Assembly: GCF_900163865.1 (NCBI RefSeq)
Contig: NZ_FUKU01000061.1
Coordinates: 23,567 to 87,566, forward strand
DNA length: 64,000 nt
Reading direction: 5' to 3'
From: Sphingobacterium sp. JB170
GTDB taxonomy: Bacteria > Bacteroidota > Bacteroidia > Sphingobacteriales > Sphingobacteriaceae
The notes under the pieces are model-generated. The model had not been told where the DNA came from, did not search any database, and was given only the letters and a program-made list of their open reading frames with translations. The position numbers were made by a program, and so were the translations under genes. Below are positions 8,721 to 18,383 of this stretch, in pieces. Position 1 is the stretch's first letter. Each line of letters begins with the position of its first letter.

Positions 8721-11700
8721 TTAAATCGGCTCGACCTCCGTCTGCATCGGTGAAGCTATTTCTCGCTTGGCACGATGCTGCGGGGACTGCGGTTTTCCAC
8801 TTACTTTCTCATGTAAATATTGAAAGACAATAAATAGTACCGGTATGATCAACACACCAAGCAACACGCCGCTTAGCATGCCGCCTGCAGCCGCGATACT
8901 TATCGAATGGTTTCCTTGAGCAGACGGCCCAATGGCGCGCATCATTGGAATCATGCCCACAATAAATGCTAAGGACGTCATGATGATTGGCCGTAATCGA
9001 AGCCGTGCGGCCTGCAGCGCGGCACGCGTAATGGGCAATCCGCGCTTACGAGCCTGTATCGCGAATTCGACGATAAGAATTGCATTTTTGGCAAGTAACC
9101 CGATAAGCATTACTAAGGCGACTTGCACATAGATGTTGTTGGCAATATCCATCATACCGATGGCAGCGAATACACCAAAAACTCCGGTGGGAATGCTCAG
9201 TATCACGGCAAGCGGAATGATATAACTTTCATATTGTGCGGCCATTAAGAAGTATACAAATACAAGGCACAGGGTGAAAATTAATGCAGACTGACCGCCC
9301 GATACAAGCTCCTCTTTAGTCATTCCAGAAAATTCGTAGGTAAACCCACTTGGAAGGTGTGTTTTTGCTACTTCTTCTACTGCTCGTATTGCATCACCCG
9401 ACCTATAACCTGCGTTCGGTATTGCATTGATACCGATCGAATTAAATAGATTGTAGCGTGAGGCGGTCTCTGGACCATATACTCGTTGTAGATTAACCAG
9501 CGTGTTTATCGGTACCATGTCGCCTTGACGGTTTTTTACGTAAACGCCGTCAAGATTCGAAGGATCGGCACGCCCGCTAGCTTCTGCTTGCATGACCACG
9601 CGATAATACTTTCCAAAACGGTTGAAGTCCGATGCTTGCATACTTCCAAAATACCCTTGCATGGTTTGTAGAATGCGCTGCGTGCTGACGCCAAGCTGTT
9701 CAGCTTTAGCATCATCGACTTCAAGCTCGTATTGCGGGTAGTCTGTCTTGAAGGTCGAAAATGCCATCATAATTTCTGGGCGTTTCATCAATTCTGCTAT
9801 GAATTCTTGCCCGATTCCGCTAAACTTATTCAGCGGACTACTGGTGCGATCTTGCAGTACCATATCTAACCCGTCCACATTACTAAATCCAGGGACTGTC
9901 GGGAAAGTAAACACAAAGAAATTGCCCCCTTTAATTGCCGAAAGGCGTTGGTTTACGTCCCCCATAATGGCATTGATATCTTTTATCTCGCCACGTTCAG
10001 CGTGAGGCTTTAGAAGAATGAAAATAACGGCCGAGGAGGGACTTGTCGTCTGCGTTAAAATATTAAACCCTGCGATGGTATTTATTGTTTTGGTAAACGG
10101 CGCCTCTTGGACATGATCTTCCACCTGTTTTAATGCGCTCGAGGTACGATCCAACGAAGCACCTGCGGGCATGCTCAGTGATATAGCGATAAATCCTTGA
10201 TCTTCTGAGGGAATGAAGCCTGTCGGCGTGTTCTTTACCATTGCAATGCTGGCGGCAATAATAAGCGCAAGGGCAGCGAAAGTAACCCATTTATAACGAA
10301 TAAGAAAACGCAGTGATCCAAGGTAGTTCTTCGTAATCCGCTCGAAGCCTACATTGAATCCCGCAAAGAACTTATCTTTAAATTTTAACGGTTTGTGCTC
10401 AGGGTTATGATGTACTGGCTTTAAAAATAGCGCACATAAAGCAGGGCTAAGAGTCAGTGCGTTGACCGCAGAAATCACAATCGCGATGGCCAGAGTGAAG
10501 GCAAATTGGCGGTAAAACACGCCGGTTGATCCTTCCATAAACCCAATAGGGAGGAACACTGCTGACATTACGAAGGTAATTGAGATAATGGCACCGGTAA
10601 TCTCACTCATCGCGGATGTGGTAGCCATCTTTGGGGGCATGCCGGTCTGCTCCATCTTCGCGTGGACGGCTTCAACGACAACGATCGCATCATCGACCAC
10701 AATCCCGATGGCCAGCACAAGGGCAAACAATGTTAACAGGTTAATCGAAAATCCGAAGAGCTGCATGAAAAAGAATGTTCCCACGATTGCAACAGGAACG
10801 GCAATGGCCGGGATTAATGTCGAACGGAAATCCTGCAAAAATATAAATACGACTAAGAAAACCAAGATAAAAGCTTCAATGAGCGTAGTCTTTACCTGAT
10901 CAATGGACTGATCAAGTGCATCCTTGGTATTATAAAGTATTAAATGTTTAAGTCCCGGCGGAAAATCGGCCGAGGAGCGGTCTAAGAATTCTTGGATTGC
11001 GATTTGTATCTCGTTCGCATTGGATCCCGCAAGCTGCATGATTCCGATATTAACACCAACCTTCCCGTTAATACGCGTTTCGCTCCCGTAGGTATATGCC
11101 CCCAGTTCAACACGAGCCACGTCCTTGAGACGCAAAAATGAGCCGTCATTGTTGGAACGAATGATGATATTATCGTAATCTTCCGGTTGGTTGAGCTTTC
11201 CTTTGTACTTGATGACAAATTCGAACGCTTGTTTGCTACTTTCTCCAAATTTTCCGGGCGCCGCTTCGATATTTTTGTCCTGTATGGCAGCCATAACCTC
11301 ACCTGGAGTCAGTTTATAAGATGCCATCCGGTTTGGGTTTAGCCATACCCGCATGGAATAGTCTTTACTTCCTCCGAAAATAACGGCTTGGCCCACGCCA
11401 GGGATACGTTTAAGCTCTGGAATAATATTAATTTGCGCGTAATTGGTGATAAATGTCTGATCATATTTGTTCACCTCGTCGGTGTATAAGTCGGCCACCA
11501 TTATTAAACTGTTTTGCTGCTTGGCGGTGGTGATCCCGGCCTGCACGACTTCGACCGGCAGTTGGCTGGTAGCTTGCGATACGCGATTTTGCACGTTGAC
11601 TGCCGCTTGATCTGGATCTGTACCGAGCTTAAAATAAACAGTTATGGTTAACGATCCGTCATTGCTGGCTGTAGAGCTCATATAGCTCATATTTTCCACC

Positions 11701-11912
11701 CCGTTGATCGACTCTTCGAGTGATGGCGCTACGGCGCGTAGCACCGTTTCGGCATTCGCCCCTGGGTAGAGCGCCATCACTTGAACGGCAGGAGGAGCGA
11801 TGTCGGGAAACTGTTGAAGAGGAAGTTTGATTATCCCGATGACGCCGAGTATCACCAGTAGTATGGAAATGACTGTGGCAAGTACTGGTTTTTCTATAAA
11901 TTTCTGAAACAT
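8721..11912 (-). CDS. RND multidrug efflux transporter, HAE1 family (AcrB/MexB-like)
   Basis: Proton-driven inner-membrane pump exporting hydrophobic or amphipathic compounds. The 1063 residues contain the usual twelve membrane segments and two large periplasmic loops. The N-terminus MFQKFIEKPVLATVISI is an HAE1 start, and the proton-relay pair Asp407-Asp408 lies in AIGIVVDDAIVVVE, at the same numbering as in AcrB. The second half contains the TM10-12 block (GLLAKNAILIVEFA) with the conserved Lys. It lies 12 nt after the membrane-fusion gene, so they form one operon. The polar C-terminal tail of about 30 residues is variable in the family. Confidence 0.97.
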   Translation of the reverse strand: MFQKFIEKPVLATVISILLVILGVIGIIKLPLQQFPDIAPPAVQVMALYPGANAETVLRAVAPSLEESINGVENMSYMSSTASNDGSLTITVYFKLGTDPDQAAVNVQNRVSQATSQLPVEVVQAGITTAKQQNSLIMVADLYTDEVNKYDQTFITNYAQINIIPELKRIPGVGQAVIFGGSKDYSMRVWLNPNRMASYKLTPGEVMAAIQDKNIEAAPGKFGESSKQAFEFVIKYKGKLNQPEDYDNIIIRSNNDGSFLRLKDVARVELGAYTYGSETRINGKVGVNIGIMQLAGSNANEIQIAIQEFLDRSSADFPPGLKHLILYNTKDALDQSIDQVKTTLIEAFILVFLVVFIFLQDFRSTLIPAIAVPVAIVGTFFFMQLFGFSINLLTLFALVLAIGIVVDDAIVVVEAVHAKMEQTGMPPKMATTSAMSEITGAIISITFVMSAVFLPIGFMEGSTGVFYRQFAFTLAIAIVISAVNALTLSPALCALFLKPVHHNPEHKPLKFKDKFFAGFNVGFERITKNYLGSLRFLIRYKWVTFAALALIIAASIAMVKNTPTGFIPSEDQGFIAISLSMPAGASLDRTSSALKQVEDHVQEAPFTKTINTIAGFNILTQTTSPSSAVIFILLKPHAERGEIKDINAIMGDVNQRLSAIKGGNFFVFTFPTVPGFSNVDGLDMVLQDRTSSPLNKFSGIGQEFIAELMKRPEIMMAFSTFKTDYPQYELEVDDAKAEQLGVSTQRILQTMQGYFGSMQASDFNRFGKYYRVVMQAEASGRADPSNLDGVYVKNRQGDMVPINTLVNLQRVYGPETASRYNLFNSIGINAIPNAGYRSGDAIRAVEEVAKTHLPSGFTYEFSGMTKEELVSGGQSALIFTLCLVFVYFLMAAQYESYIIPLAVILSIPTGVFGVFAAIGMMDIANNIYVQVALVMLIGLLAKNAILIVEFAIQARKRGLPITRAALQAARLRLRPIIMTSLAFIVGMIPMMRAIGPSAQGNHSISIAAAGGMLSGVLLGVLIIPVLFIVFQYLHEKVSGKPQSPQHRAKREIASPMQTEVEPI

Positions 11913-11924
11913 CTTATTGTAGGA

Positions 11925-13103
11925 TTAGTGTATGCTGTCTTTTGCTAGTGGTTGAGGTGTTATTTGTTGTCCGTCTTGTAACAAGTCGATTCCTTTGTAT
12001 ACAATTCTATCGCCTGCACGTATGCCCGATTCAACCAGGTAGTTTTCTCCGCTCTTCGCGAGAATTTCGACAGATTGTTGGGTTACTTTGTTGTCCGGAC
12101 CAACGGTGAAAACGAACACTTTATCTTGCACCTCCCGGGTAGCGAGCTGCGGAATAAGCACGGCTTCGGAATATTCCTTCTGTAGAACGATACGTCCAGT
12201 ATTACCGCTGCGTAATATCCCCTGCGGATTATCAAAGGTTGCGCGTAAAGTGATGGCCGCGGTGTTCTTATCAAACTGGCCATCGACCATATCTATTTGG
12301 CCCTGATGCTCGTAGACATTTTCATCCGAAAGTAAAAGGCTTACCGGCGGCAGGTTTTTTAGTTTTTCTTGTAGCGTATTGCCAGGTGTAGCATTTTTGA
12401 ATGCAATAAAGTCATTCTCGCCCAAGGAGAAATAGACGTGCAATTTTCCGACATCCGAAAGCACCGTTAATGGCTGCGGATCGGCCATGGTGATGAGGCT
12501 TCCTTGCTTTTTTTCCAGCCGGCCGATATAGCCGTCGCTAGTTGCGCGGATAGACGTATAGTTCACATTTATTTTTGCTGACTCGACTGCGGATTCCGCT
12601 TGGCCTACGCGCGCCTTGGCCGCGTCTCGAGCAGCGAAAGCTGCTTTTAGCTGGTATTCGGTGACTATTTTATTATCCACGAGTCGCGTCTTTTTTTCGA
12701 CTTCAAGTTCTGCATTTTGAAGGTCTGCTTGGGCCGAGGATAGATTTGCCTTCGCCTGGTTCAACTGTTCTTGATAGGGGTGGTCGTTGATTTTAAATAA
12801 GAGCTGACCCGCCTTGACTTTGGATCCTTCGTCGATGTATATCCGTTCCAGAATGCCCGCTACTTGCGCCCTGATTTCAATATTAGCCGAAGCTTCAATG
12901 CTCGCAGGATACTTTTGTAGAATCGTCTGATCGTCTGTTTGTACAGCCATTACAGGCAATCCTATTGGCGCCGTGACGGCTTCTTTACCCGTGCTTGATG
13001 TGCAAGCATAAAAAAGTAAGGGACTAGAAAGTAGAATGTATTTAATGATGTTCGTTAATTTAACAGTGTTAAATAGAGGTTGTGAAATTCTGAAAGATTG
13101 CAT
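11925..13103 (-). CDS. RND efflux periplasmic membrane-fusion lipoprotein (AcrA/MexA-like)
   Basis: Periplasmic adaptor linking the RND pump to the outer-membrane channel. A signal peptide is followed by a lipobox at Cys34 (LLFYAC). The first biotinyl-lipoyl half (IEIRAQVAGILERIYIDEGSKVKAGQLLF), an alpha-helical hairpin (QAKANLSSAQADLQNAELE, then AAFAARDAAKARVGQAESA), the second lipoyl half (TSIRATSDGYIGRLEKKQGSLI) and the beta-barrel follow in the normal order. It is the first pump gene, 88 nt after the tetR-like gene. A perfect 17-bp palindrome lies inside its first codons (13058-13074) and another copy lies just upstream, so repression by the adjacent TetR protein is likely. Confidence 0.95.
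   Translation of the reverse strand: MQSFRISQPLFNTVKLTNIIKYILLSSPLLFYACTSSTGKEAVTAPIGLPVMAVQTDDQTILQKYPASIEASANIEIRAQVAGILERIYIDEGSKVKAGQLLFKINDHPYQEQLNQAKANLSSAQADLQNAELEVEKKTRLVDNKIVTEYQLKAAFAARDAAKARVGQAESAVESAKINVNYTSIRATSDGYIGRLEKKQGSLITMADPQPLTVLSDVGKLHVYFSLGENDFIAFKNATPGNTLQEKLKNLPPVSLLLSDENVYEHQGQIDMVDGQFDKNTAAITLRATFDNPQGILRSGNTGRIVLQKEYSEAVLIPQLATREVQDKVFVFTVGPDNKVTQQSVEILAKSGENYLVESGIRAGDRIVYKGIDLLQDGQQITPQPLAKDSIH
13058..13074. promoter_or_regulatory. TetR operator candidate, site 1 (inside first codons of membrane-fusion gene)
   Basis: A perfect 17-bp palindrome with core TTAACA-G-TGTTAA. The same core occurs at 13142 and 13812, both in control regions of this cluster. It lies about 30-45 nt inside the coding sequence, so binding there could block elongation or clearance. 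Confidence 0.65.
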
Positions 13104-13141
13104 GAGTTGATTATTTTATGTTGAAACTAGATTGATGCTAT

Positions 13142-13158
13142 ATTTAACAGTGTTAGAT
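13142..13158. promoter_or_regulatory. TetR operator candidate, site 2 (pump promoter)
   Basis: ATTTAACAGTGTTAGAT, a palindrome with one mismatch, lies about 40 bp upstream of the pump operon start codon. A weaker half-conserved copy on the opposite strand (ACACTGT centred at 13168) sits 18 bp away, which suggests paired dimers. Confidence 0.75.
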
Positions 13159-13191
13159 GATTAAACACTGTGTTTTTTTTCGTAAAAAAAT

Positions 13192-13791
13192 TTAGTCTGA
13201 TAATGTTTGTGTTATGCCCGAAATGGCATCTTTTAAAATTTCTTGATTGGTGATTTCACCGTTGCCCTGATTGACCAAGTTAATAGAAATTAATCCATGG
13301 ATAACCGACCAAAATGTAAAATATTTTCGACTCACCGTTTCTTCGTTGCCATTTCGCTCGATGATTATTTGACGAATTACATTAACGATAATTGTACAAT
13401 ACGCGGTTGGCATTTTATAATCGTCACTTTGCGCGCAGCATTGTGTTCCGACGCCAAACATGAGTTGATAGAGTTCTTTTTCTTCAAAAGCGAAATCCCA
13501 GTAACTAAGCCACATTGCTTCGAGTTGGTTTTCTAATGTTGTCTCGCTTTCTTTTGCTATTTTAATTTGTTTCGAAAGGAGAATGAACCCTTGTCTGGCA
13601 AGCTCGTTGAGAATTGCTTCTTTGTTGGCGAAATATTCATAAATCATGGGGGCGGTGTACTCAATAATATCCGCAATTTTACGCATACTAAGAGCCTGCC
13701 AGCCCTCTTTCTTGACGATTTCAAGAGAGGCAGTCAGAATGTTAATTCTGTTGTCGTCTTTTTGTCTTTGTATGCGTTCTTTGCTTCCCAT
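13192..13791 (-). CDS. TetR/AcrR-family transcriptional repressor of the RND pump
   Basis: A one-component regulator of 199 residues. The N-terminal helix-turn-helix is clear: ILTASLEIVKKEGWQALSMRKIADIIEYTAPMIYEYFANKEAILNEL at about 18-65, with the TetR signature Y.YF.NKE. The C-terminal ligand domain (about 75-199) is of the TetR_C 13 or WHG kind (WLSYWDFAFEEKELYQLMFGVG). It is on the same strand and directly upstream of the efflux operon, and the same palindrome occurs at its own promoter and at the pump promoter, which predicts autoregulation plus pump repression relieved by a pump substrate. The ligand is unknown. Confidence 0.93.
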   Translation of the reverse strand: MGSKERIQRQKDDNRINILTASLEIVKKEGWQALSMRKIADIIEYTAPMIYEYFANKEAILNELARQGFILLSKQIKIAKESETTLENQLEAMWLSYWDFAFEEKELYQLMFGVGTQCCAQSDDYKMPTAYCTIIVNVIRQIIIERNGNEETVSRKYFTFWSVIHGLISINLVNQGNGEITNQEILKDAISGITQTLSD

Positions 13792-13811
13792 TCACTAATT
13801 AGTATAAAACT

Positions 13812-13828
13812 ATTTAACAGTGTTAGAC
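13812..13828. promoter_or_regulatory. TetR operator candidate, site 3 (tetR promoter)
   Basis: The 17-mer at 13811-13827 is identical to the one at 13141-13157, and it lies about 20 bp upstream of the regulator's start codon. This is the position expected for autorepression. Confidence 0.75.
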
Positions 13829-14430
13829 AAAGGTGCGGTTATTTTAGAAAATTATTGACATGAAAAAGTCATTTACATAAAAAATCTAAATTCCTATTAA
13901 TAGCGATTTCCAAATTATAGCCAAATTTAATATTAGACTTCGTTATCAATGACCTTTTTGTCATAATTTTTTAGTTCAAATCGTCCTCGATTATAGGCGC
14001 GAACCTGATAGTAAATGGGATCTCGGTTACTATACAGTTGCTCAGAATCTGGTGTATGTGGAATTGGGTGTGTTGACTCCAAATAAGGTGAACATTAGAT
14101 TATAAAAACTGGTCTCAACGAATTTCTTTCCAAAACAACATGGCATAGGTTGATGCAGTAAAGAATTGCTTTGCGCTTGCGTCGTAATAATTATTCGATT
14201 TTTGCAAAACTCAACCTTTGGAAGATATCTGTAAAATACCTCTCAAATGAAATTTACAATAACCATAGAAAGTTCATCGCTATTTGGGGAGCCCAAAGTA
14301 GGTCCACAGATACTAAAGTGTCGAATTGCTAAAACAGGGGCGGGGGTTGAAAATAATAAAAAGTTAGAACAGTATTGCCGCTAATAGGTTATACTTAGTA
14401 TAAGGACAATCACTTTTTAAAATATTCACT
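13829..14430. other. Intergenic region, 602 bp, possible gene debris
   Basis: No complete gene is evident. A stretch from about 13952 to 14103 on the plus strand stays open for some 50 codons and reads like the end of a protein (LGYYTVAQNLVYVELG, then a stop). A 45-codon frame with an ATG at 14247 and stop at 14384 precedes the esterase. Neither is recognisable. The region must also hold the promoters of the divergent tetR-like and esterase genes. Confidence 0.3.
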
Positions 14431-15417
14431 ATGGCACAGCAAAGACAACCGGTAGCGGCAGCGAAGGACGAGCGCATCTCCAAAGACATTCGTGACTTTT
14501 TAACAGAATTGAATAGCGGCGATGATGCGCCCATAGAATCTCTAGCGCCTGATGAAGCTCGTCAAGTTTTAATCGGCGCCCAAGACTCCGTGAGGTTCAA
14601 TTATTTGGATATACAGGAATCTGAACAGACAATCTCATCGGAGGGCATTGATGTCAATATACATATTATCAAACCAAAGAACGCTGCCGAAATATTACCG
14701 GTATTTATGTTTTTTCATGGTGGTGGGTGGATCCTGGGGGATTACCCTACGCATAAGCGGCTGGTGCGCGACCTGGTCGTGAGCAGCGGGGCCGTAGCTG
14801 TCTTTCCTGATTATACCCCTTCGCCCGAAGCACAGTTTCCCGTAGCGATCAATGAAGCCTATGCGGCCACTAAATGGGTACAGGAAAATGGAGCGCAAAT
14901 TGGTGTTGATGGTAATAAACTAGCTGTAGTAGGAAATAGTGTAGGAGGGAATATGGCTGCTGTGGTCGCCTTGATGGCTAAAGATATGCAAGGACCTTCG
15001 ATAATGCAGCAGATACTATTGTGGCCCGTTACCGACGCGGACTTCACCCGAAGCTCCTATACGGAATTTGCCCAAGAGCGTTTTCTGACAGCCCCAATGA
15101 TGAAATGGATGTGGGACAATTATCTTCCAGACCTAGATGCTCGCAAAGACAAGTATGCCTCACCACTTCAAGCGCAAGTCGAGCAGCTCAACGGTTTGCC
15201 GCCAACACTAATACAAATAGCAGAAAATGATATTCTACATGATGAGGCCGTCGCATATGGACGAAAGCTTGATCAAGCTGGGGTACCCACAGTTATTAGC
15301 GAGTACCGTGGATTTATTCACGATTATGGTATGTTAAATCCGCTAGCACATATTCCAGCAGTACAAGTAGCCATTCAACAAGCGGCAAGCGTGCTTAAAG
15401 GCGTATTATTTAAATAG
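14431..15417 (+). CDS. Alpha/beta hydrolase, hormone-sensitive-lipase-like esterase
   Basis: Carboxylesterase of the HSL (Abhydrolase_3) family, 328 residues. The oxyanion-hole motif HGGGW is at 96-100, and the nucleophile Ser170 lies in GNSVGG, a variant of the usual GDSAGG. The other triad residues are Asp267 (AENDILHDE) and His297 (GFIHDYG). The N-terminus (MAQQRQPVAAAKDER) is polar, with no convincing signal peptide, so the enzyme is probably cytoplasmic. It stands alone with no operon partner. Substrates are likely short-chain acyl esters, which cannot be narrowed from sequence. Confidence 0.92.
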   Translation: MAQQRQPVAAAKDERISKDIRDFLTELNSGDDAPIESLAPDEARQVLIGAQDSVRFNYLDIQESEQTISSEGIDVNIHIIKPKNAAEILPVFMFFHGGGWILGDYPTHKRLVRDLVVSSGAVAVFPDYTPSPEAQFPVAINEAYAATKWVQENGAQIGVDGNKLAVVGNSVGGNMAAVVALMAKDMQGPSIMQQILLWPVTDADFTRSSYTEFAQERFLTAPMMKWMWDNYLPDLDARKDKYASPLQAQVEQLNGLPPTLIQIAENDILHDEAVAYGRKLDQAGVPTVISEYRGFIHDYGMLNPLAHIPAVQVAIQQAASVLKGVLFK

Positions 15418-15608
15418 CAGGACTTCTAGATGCGCCGCAGCGCGATGAATCGCCGAAAGCGGCCTTTGGATGAAATTCTTCGCCCTAATTTAGTGATCGC
15501 GGATCGATCGTTATACTCGTCACATATCTAGCTACTTGACTCTATGGGTGTTTCGGATAGCGATGAACTAATCCGCAAATTTATGCAGGTAATTGACTAA
15601 CGAGCCAG

Positions 15609-16355
15609 CTATTTTTTGTCTCGCTGTTGAGCGGTATATGCCGCGTAACTATTTTTGATATAGACATGCGAGTCGTAGCTCGTCCACGCGCGAACCTGCT
15701 CGTAGTGAGGGCGAAATTTGTCCATAAATTCGTTTACCTCCGCGTTGGATAAAGGGACTATAGACTGTATTAAATCGACATTAAAGAATTCGTCTACTTT
15801 TTCGTCGTTCTTTCCTTTGGCGATAGTTTGGGACATTTTGCGTGCATGCTTTCCATGTTTCGAAAGGAGTTCATAAAAAAAAGTGATTGGCTTTCCACCA
15901 AACGGAGACAGTAACGCGATTGGCGGCTTGCCTTGATAATAGATGCCGTTTTTCTTGTTGTTCTCTTCCGCGATGTTTTTGAGGTTTTGTAGTGTCGAGT
16001 TTCCACTGCGGCCGAAAACGATAACTTGATCGAGTTGAATCCTTGTCCTGGTAAGCAATATCGTGTCGGGAAGATCTTCCGCAACTTCCCCGACGGTATT
16101 CCAACCGTCTGCGCGTAATTCAAGGCTATCCCCCGGACTACACAAGATGCTGAAGTTCCCCCGGTTATCGGACAATTCACGAATATTTCGAGTGAGGTTT
16201 GATATAGCGACGCCTTCCAATACCACGGTACGGTCTATGGATAATACGGTACCTGCCCGAACAGTTGGCGATTGCGCACACCCCGGATCAGGGTAAAATA
16301 ATACTGAATATAGGACGAATAACCATAAGTTGCTCCTCGTGTAGTTTAGTTGCAT
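15609..16355 (-). CDS. Secreted protein with carboxypeptidase-regulatory-like N-terminal domain
   Basis: A 248-residue exported protein of unknown role. Residues 1-28 are a signal peptide (LWLFVLYSVLFYPDPGCAQ). Residues about 34-115 resemble the CarboxypepD_reg-like beta-sandwich found in Bacteroidota (TVLSIDRTVVLEGVAISNL, DNRGNFSILCSPGDSLELRA). The C-terminal half is helical and charged (LQNLKNIAEENNKKNGIYYQGKPPIALLSP, then FYELLSKHGKHARKM). Such short proteins are frequent hypothetical products in the phylum. It stands alone between the esterase and the dicarboxylate transporter. Confidence 0.75.
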   Translation of the reverse strand: MQLNYTRSNLWLFVLYSVLFYPDPGCAQSPTVRAGTVLSIDRTVVLEGVAISNLTRNIRELSDNRGNFSILCSPGDSLELRADGWNTVGEVAEDLPDTILLTRTRIQLDQVIVFGRSGNSTLQNLKNIAEENNKKNGIYYQGKPPIALLSPFGGKPITFFYELLSKHGKHARKMSQTIAKGKNDEKVDEFFNVDLIQSIVPLSNAEVNEFMDKFRPHYEQVRAWTSYDSHVYIKNSYAAYTAQQRDKK

Positions 16356-16468
16356 AGCTATAAAAATAACAAGCTTATCCCAATAAAAATACGGTTAATT
16401 CTACTTCTTTCGGGGTTAAGTTTTGTTAAAAACTCCCGCAAAGATTAACAATTGATGCACCGAAGAGT

Positions 16469-17737
16469 TTAGGTGGGCTCCTTTACGCCTAATTTATCAT
16501 GCAGGAGTACCGGGTCTAGTCCTTTTTCATACTTGGCGATGACGATTGTTGCGGCAGCATTTCCGATAATGTTGGTAATTGCGCGAGCTTCGCTCATAAA
16601 CCGATCGATGCCGAGTATCAAACCGACCGCTTCAACCGGTACATGTCCTACTACAGGTAGCGTGGCTGCTAACGTAACAAATCCGCTGCCAGTCACGCCG
16701 GCCGCTCCTTTGGAAGTAAGCAGTAGAACGAGTAACAACGTGATTTCTTGCTGAAGACTCAGATGCATGTTGAGCGCCTGTGAAATAAATACTGCAGCCA
16801 TCGTAAGGTAGATACAGGTGCCATCTAAATTAAAGGAGTATCCCGTAGGAATCACTAAGCCTACAATTGGCTTTGAACATCCTGCATGTTCGAGCTTTTG
16901 CATCAACCCAGGCAGGGCAGACTCTGAGGATGAAGTACCAAGGACAATGAGTAATTCTTCCTTAATATATTTTAGTAGTTTGAAAATATTCACCCGCGCA
17001 TAGATATACAGTACGCCGCCGATTACGCAAATAATGAACACCAAGCATGTAGCATAGAAGCTAACCATTAACAGACCTAGTGAGGAAAGCGCCTCGATAC
17101 CATACTTCCCAATCGTAAACCCCATCGCACCCATTGCGCCGATTGGCGCCAGGTACATAATGATCCTTATAACCGCAAAAATTCCCTTGAGGAAAGACTG
17201 CAACACCGTGATAACCGGCTCTGCGGAATTTTGGCCTATCTTGGTCAGACCGATACCAAAAAGAACCGCGACGAGCAGCACTTGCAGTAGATTATCCGAG
17301 GCAACTGCGGCAATCACATTGTCAGGTATTATCCCTAACAGGAAGCTCATCACATCATTTTGTTCGGTAGACTTTTGTACATAGTCAACTATTGCCGTGG
17401 GGTCTAGGCTCTTCGGATCGACATTCATTCCCGTGCCCGGTTGAATGACATTGACAAACACAAGACCGATCAACAGCGCAACCGTCGTCATAATCTCAAA
17501 GTAAATCAAGGAGCTTAAACCAATTCTTCCCACCTTCTTGACATCTTGCATACCCGCAATACCGATTACAATTGAACTAAATATCAATGGCGCAATAATC
17601 ATCTTGATGAGCTTGATAAAGCCATCGCCAAATGGTTTCAATTCAATCGCAAAATCGGGATAGAATACGCCGCAGAAAATTCCAATAAGTATACCCAGAA
17701 TAACTTGGACATATAAGCTGGAGAAGAATTTCTTCAT
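16469..17737 (-). CDS. Dicarboxylate/amino acid:cation symporter (DctA/GltP family)
   Basis: Inner-membrane secondary transporter of the DAACS family, importing C4-dicarboxylates or glutamate/aspartate with protons or sodium. The 422 residues show the typical eight helices and two re-entrant loops. Family motifs are present: the serine-rich hairpin SSSESALPGLMQKLE, then PTGYSFNLDGTCIYLTMAAVF, then the substrate-site block GIDRFMSEARAITNIIGNAAATIVIAKYE near the C-terminus. MSEARAITN.IGN is the DctA-like version, which favours dicarboxylates. It is probably monocistronic; the VF530 gene upstream is 223 bp away. Confidence 0.95.
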   Translation of the reverse strand: MKKFFSSLYVQVILGILIGIFCGVFYPDFAIELKPFGDGFIKLIKMIIAPLIFSSIVIGIAGMQDVKKVGRIGLSSLIYFEIMTTVALLIGLVFVNVIQPGTGMNVDPKSLDPTAIVDYVQKSTEQNDVMSFLLGIIPDNVIAAVASDNLLQVLLVAVLFGIGLTKIGQNSAEPVITVLQSFLKGIFAVIRIIMYLAPIGAMGAMGFTIGKYGIEALSSLGLLMVSFYATCLVFIICVIGGVLYIYARVNIFKLLKYIKEELLIVLGTSSSESALPGLMQKLEHAGCSKPIVGLVIPTGYSFNLDGTCIYLTMAAVFISQALNMHLSLQQEITLLLVLLLTSKGAAGVTGSGFVTLAATLPVVGHVPVEAVGLILGIDRFMSEARAITNIIGNAAATIVIAKYEKGLDPVLLHDKLGVKEPT

Positions 17738-17960
17738 AGTTTGTGTGGTTTATTAAAAAACGTATAGTTTTAAAATAGTTAGCTATATTTTGATGTCGTT
17801 AATATACGGGCAGTACATTTAAACCGTTAGGCGCATTTTAAGGATACCGATCATGCAATTTAGGCATCGGCGGATAAATATACAAAAATGGTCTAGATCT
17901 GCTGCGCTCGCATGCTACTTTTTCCATGTAGCGGATTTTGCCCCAGCAGGAGCGAAGGTC

Positions 17961-18182
17961 TTAACAGTAAAAGGTTTCAATGTATAAGTCTTCTACTTTT
18001 TTACGCGCCCACGGGGTTTTGCGTAGGAAAGTTAAGGAAGAATTCATACTCGGGTTCTCCACAAAGCAATTGATTCTTACAATTTGCCCTAAGGGTTTCC
18101 ATCCACCGTAATGCGCTAATAATTCTTCAATTATAGTGTCCAGTCTTTTACCATGCAATGGGTTGTTCTTTTGTGTTTCCAT
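17961..18182 (-). CDS. VF530-family (DUF2132) small DNA-binding protein
   Basis: A 73-residue protein with the VF530 family pattern over its full length: [26 protein letters not shown] start, then [31 protein letters not shown]. The family has a double-stranded-DNA-binding fold known from a Vibrio fischeri structure, with no settled function. Residues 24-30 read HYGGWKP, where the family has GW. It has an isolated position, so context adds nothing. Confidence 0.9.
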   Translation of the reverse strand: METQKNNPLHGKRLDTIIEELLAHYGGWKPLGQIVRINCFVENPSMNSSLTFLRKTPWARKKVEDLYIETFYC

Positions 18183-18383
18183 TACTCAAAATTACGCATA
18201 AAAACGGTGTGTGGTAAAATTCTTACCGTTTAATTTCGCCTATTTATATCTCAATTTCGGCTAAATAGGCAGGGTTAATCATGAGCGACCCGGGATTATA
18301 TATTATTTGACAAGATCGGAGCAGACTAACAAACATCCCATAATATTTTTCTATATTTACGTGCCTGGGGAAAAGAACAACTA
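18183..18383. other. Intergenic region upstream of the small decayed gene
   Basis: AT-rich DNA with no gene seen. It should hold the promoter of the minus-strand VF530 gene. The frame of the decayed gene at 18384 is already open from 18330. Confidence 0.3.

Noticed and set aside
10588..10899. 103-codon plus-strand frame inside the RND pump gene
   Set aside because: Antisense shadow of a well-conserved coding region.
14247..14384. 45-codon plus-strand frame before the esterase gene
   Set aside because: No ribosome-binding site, signal, or similarity; length within chance expectation.
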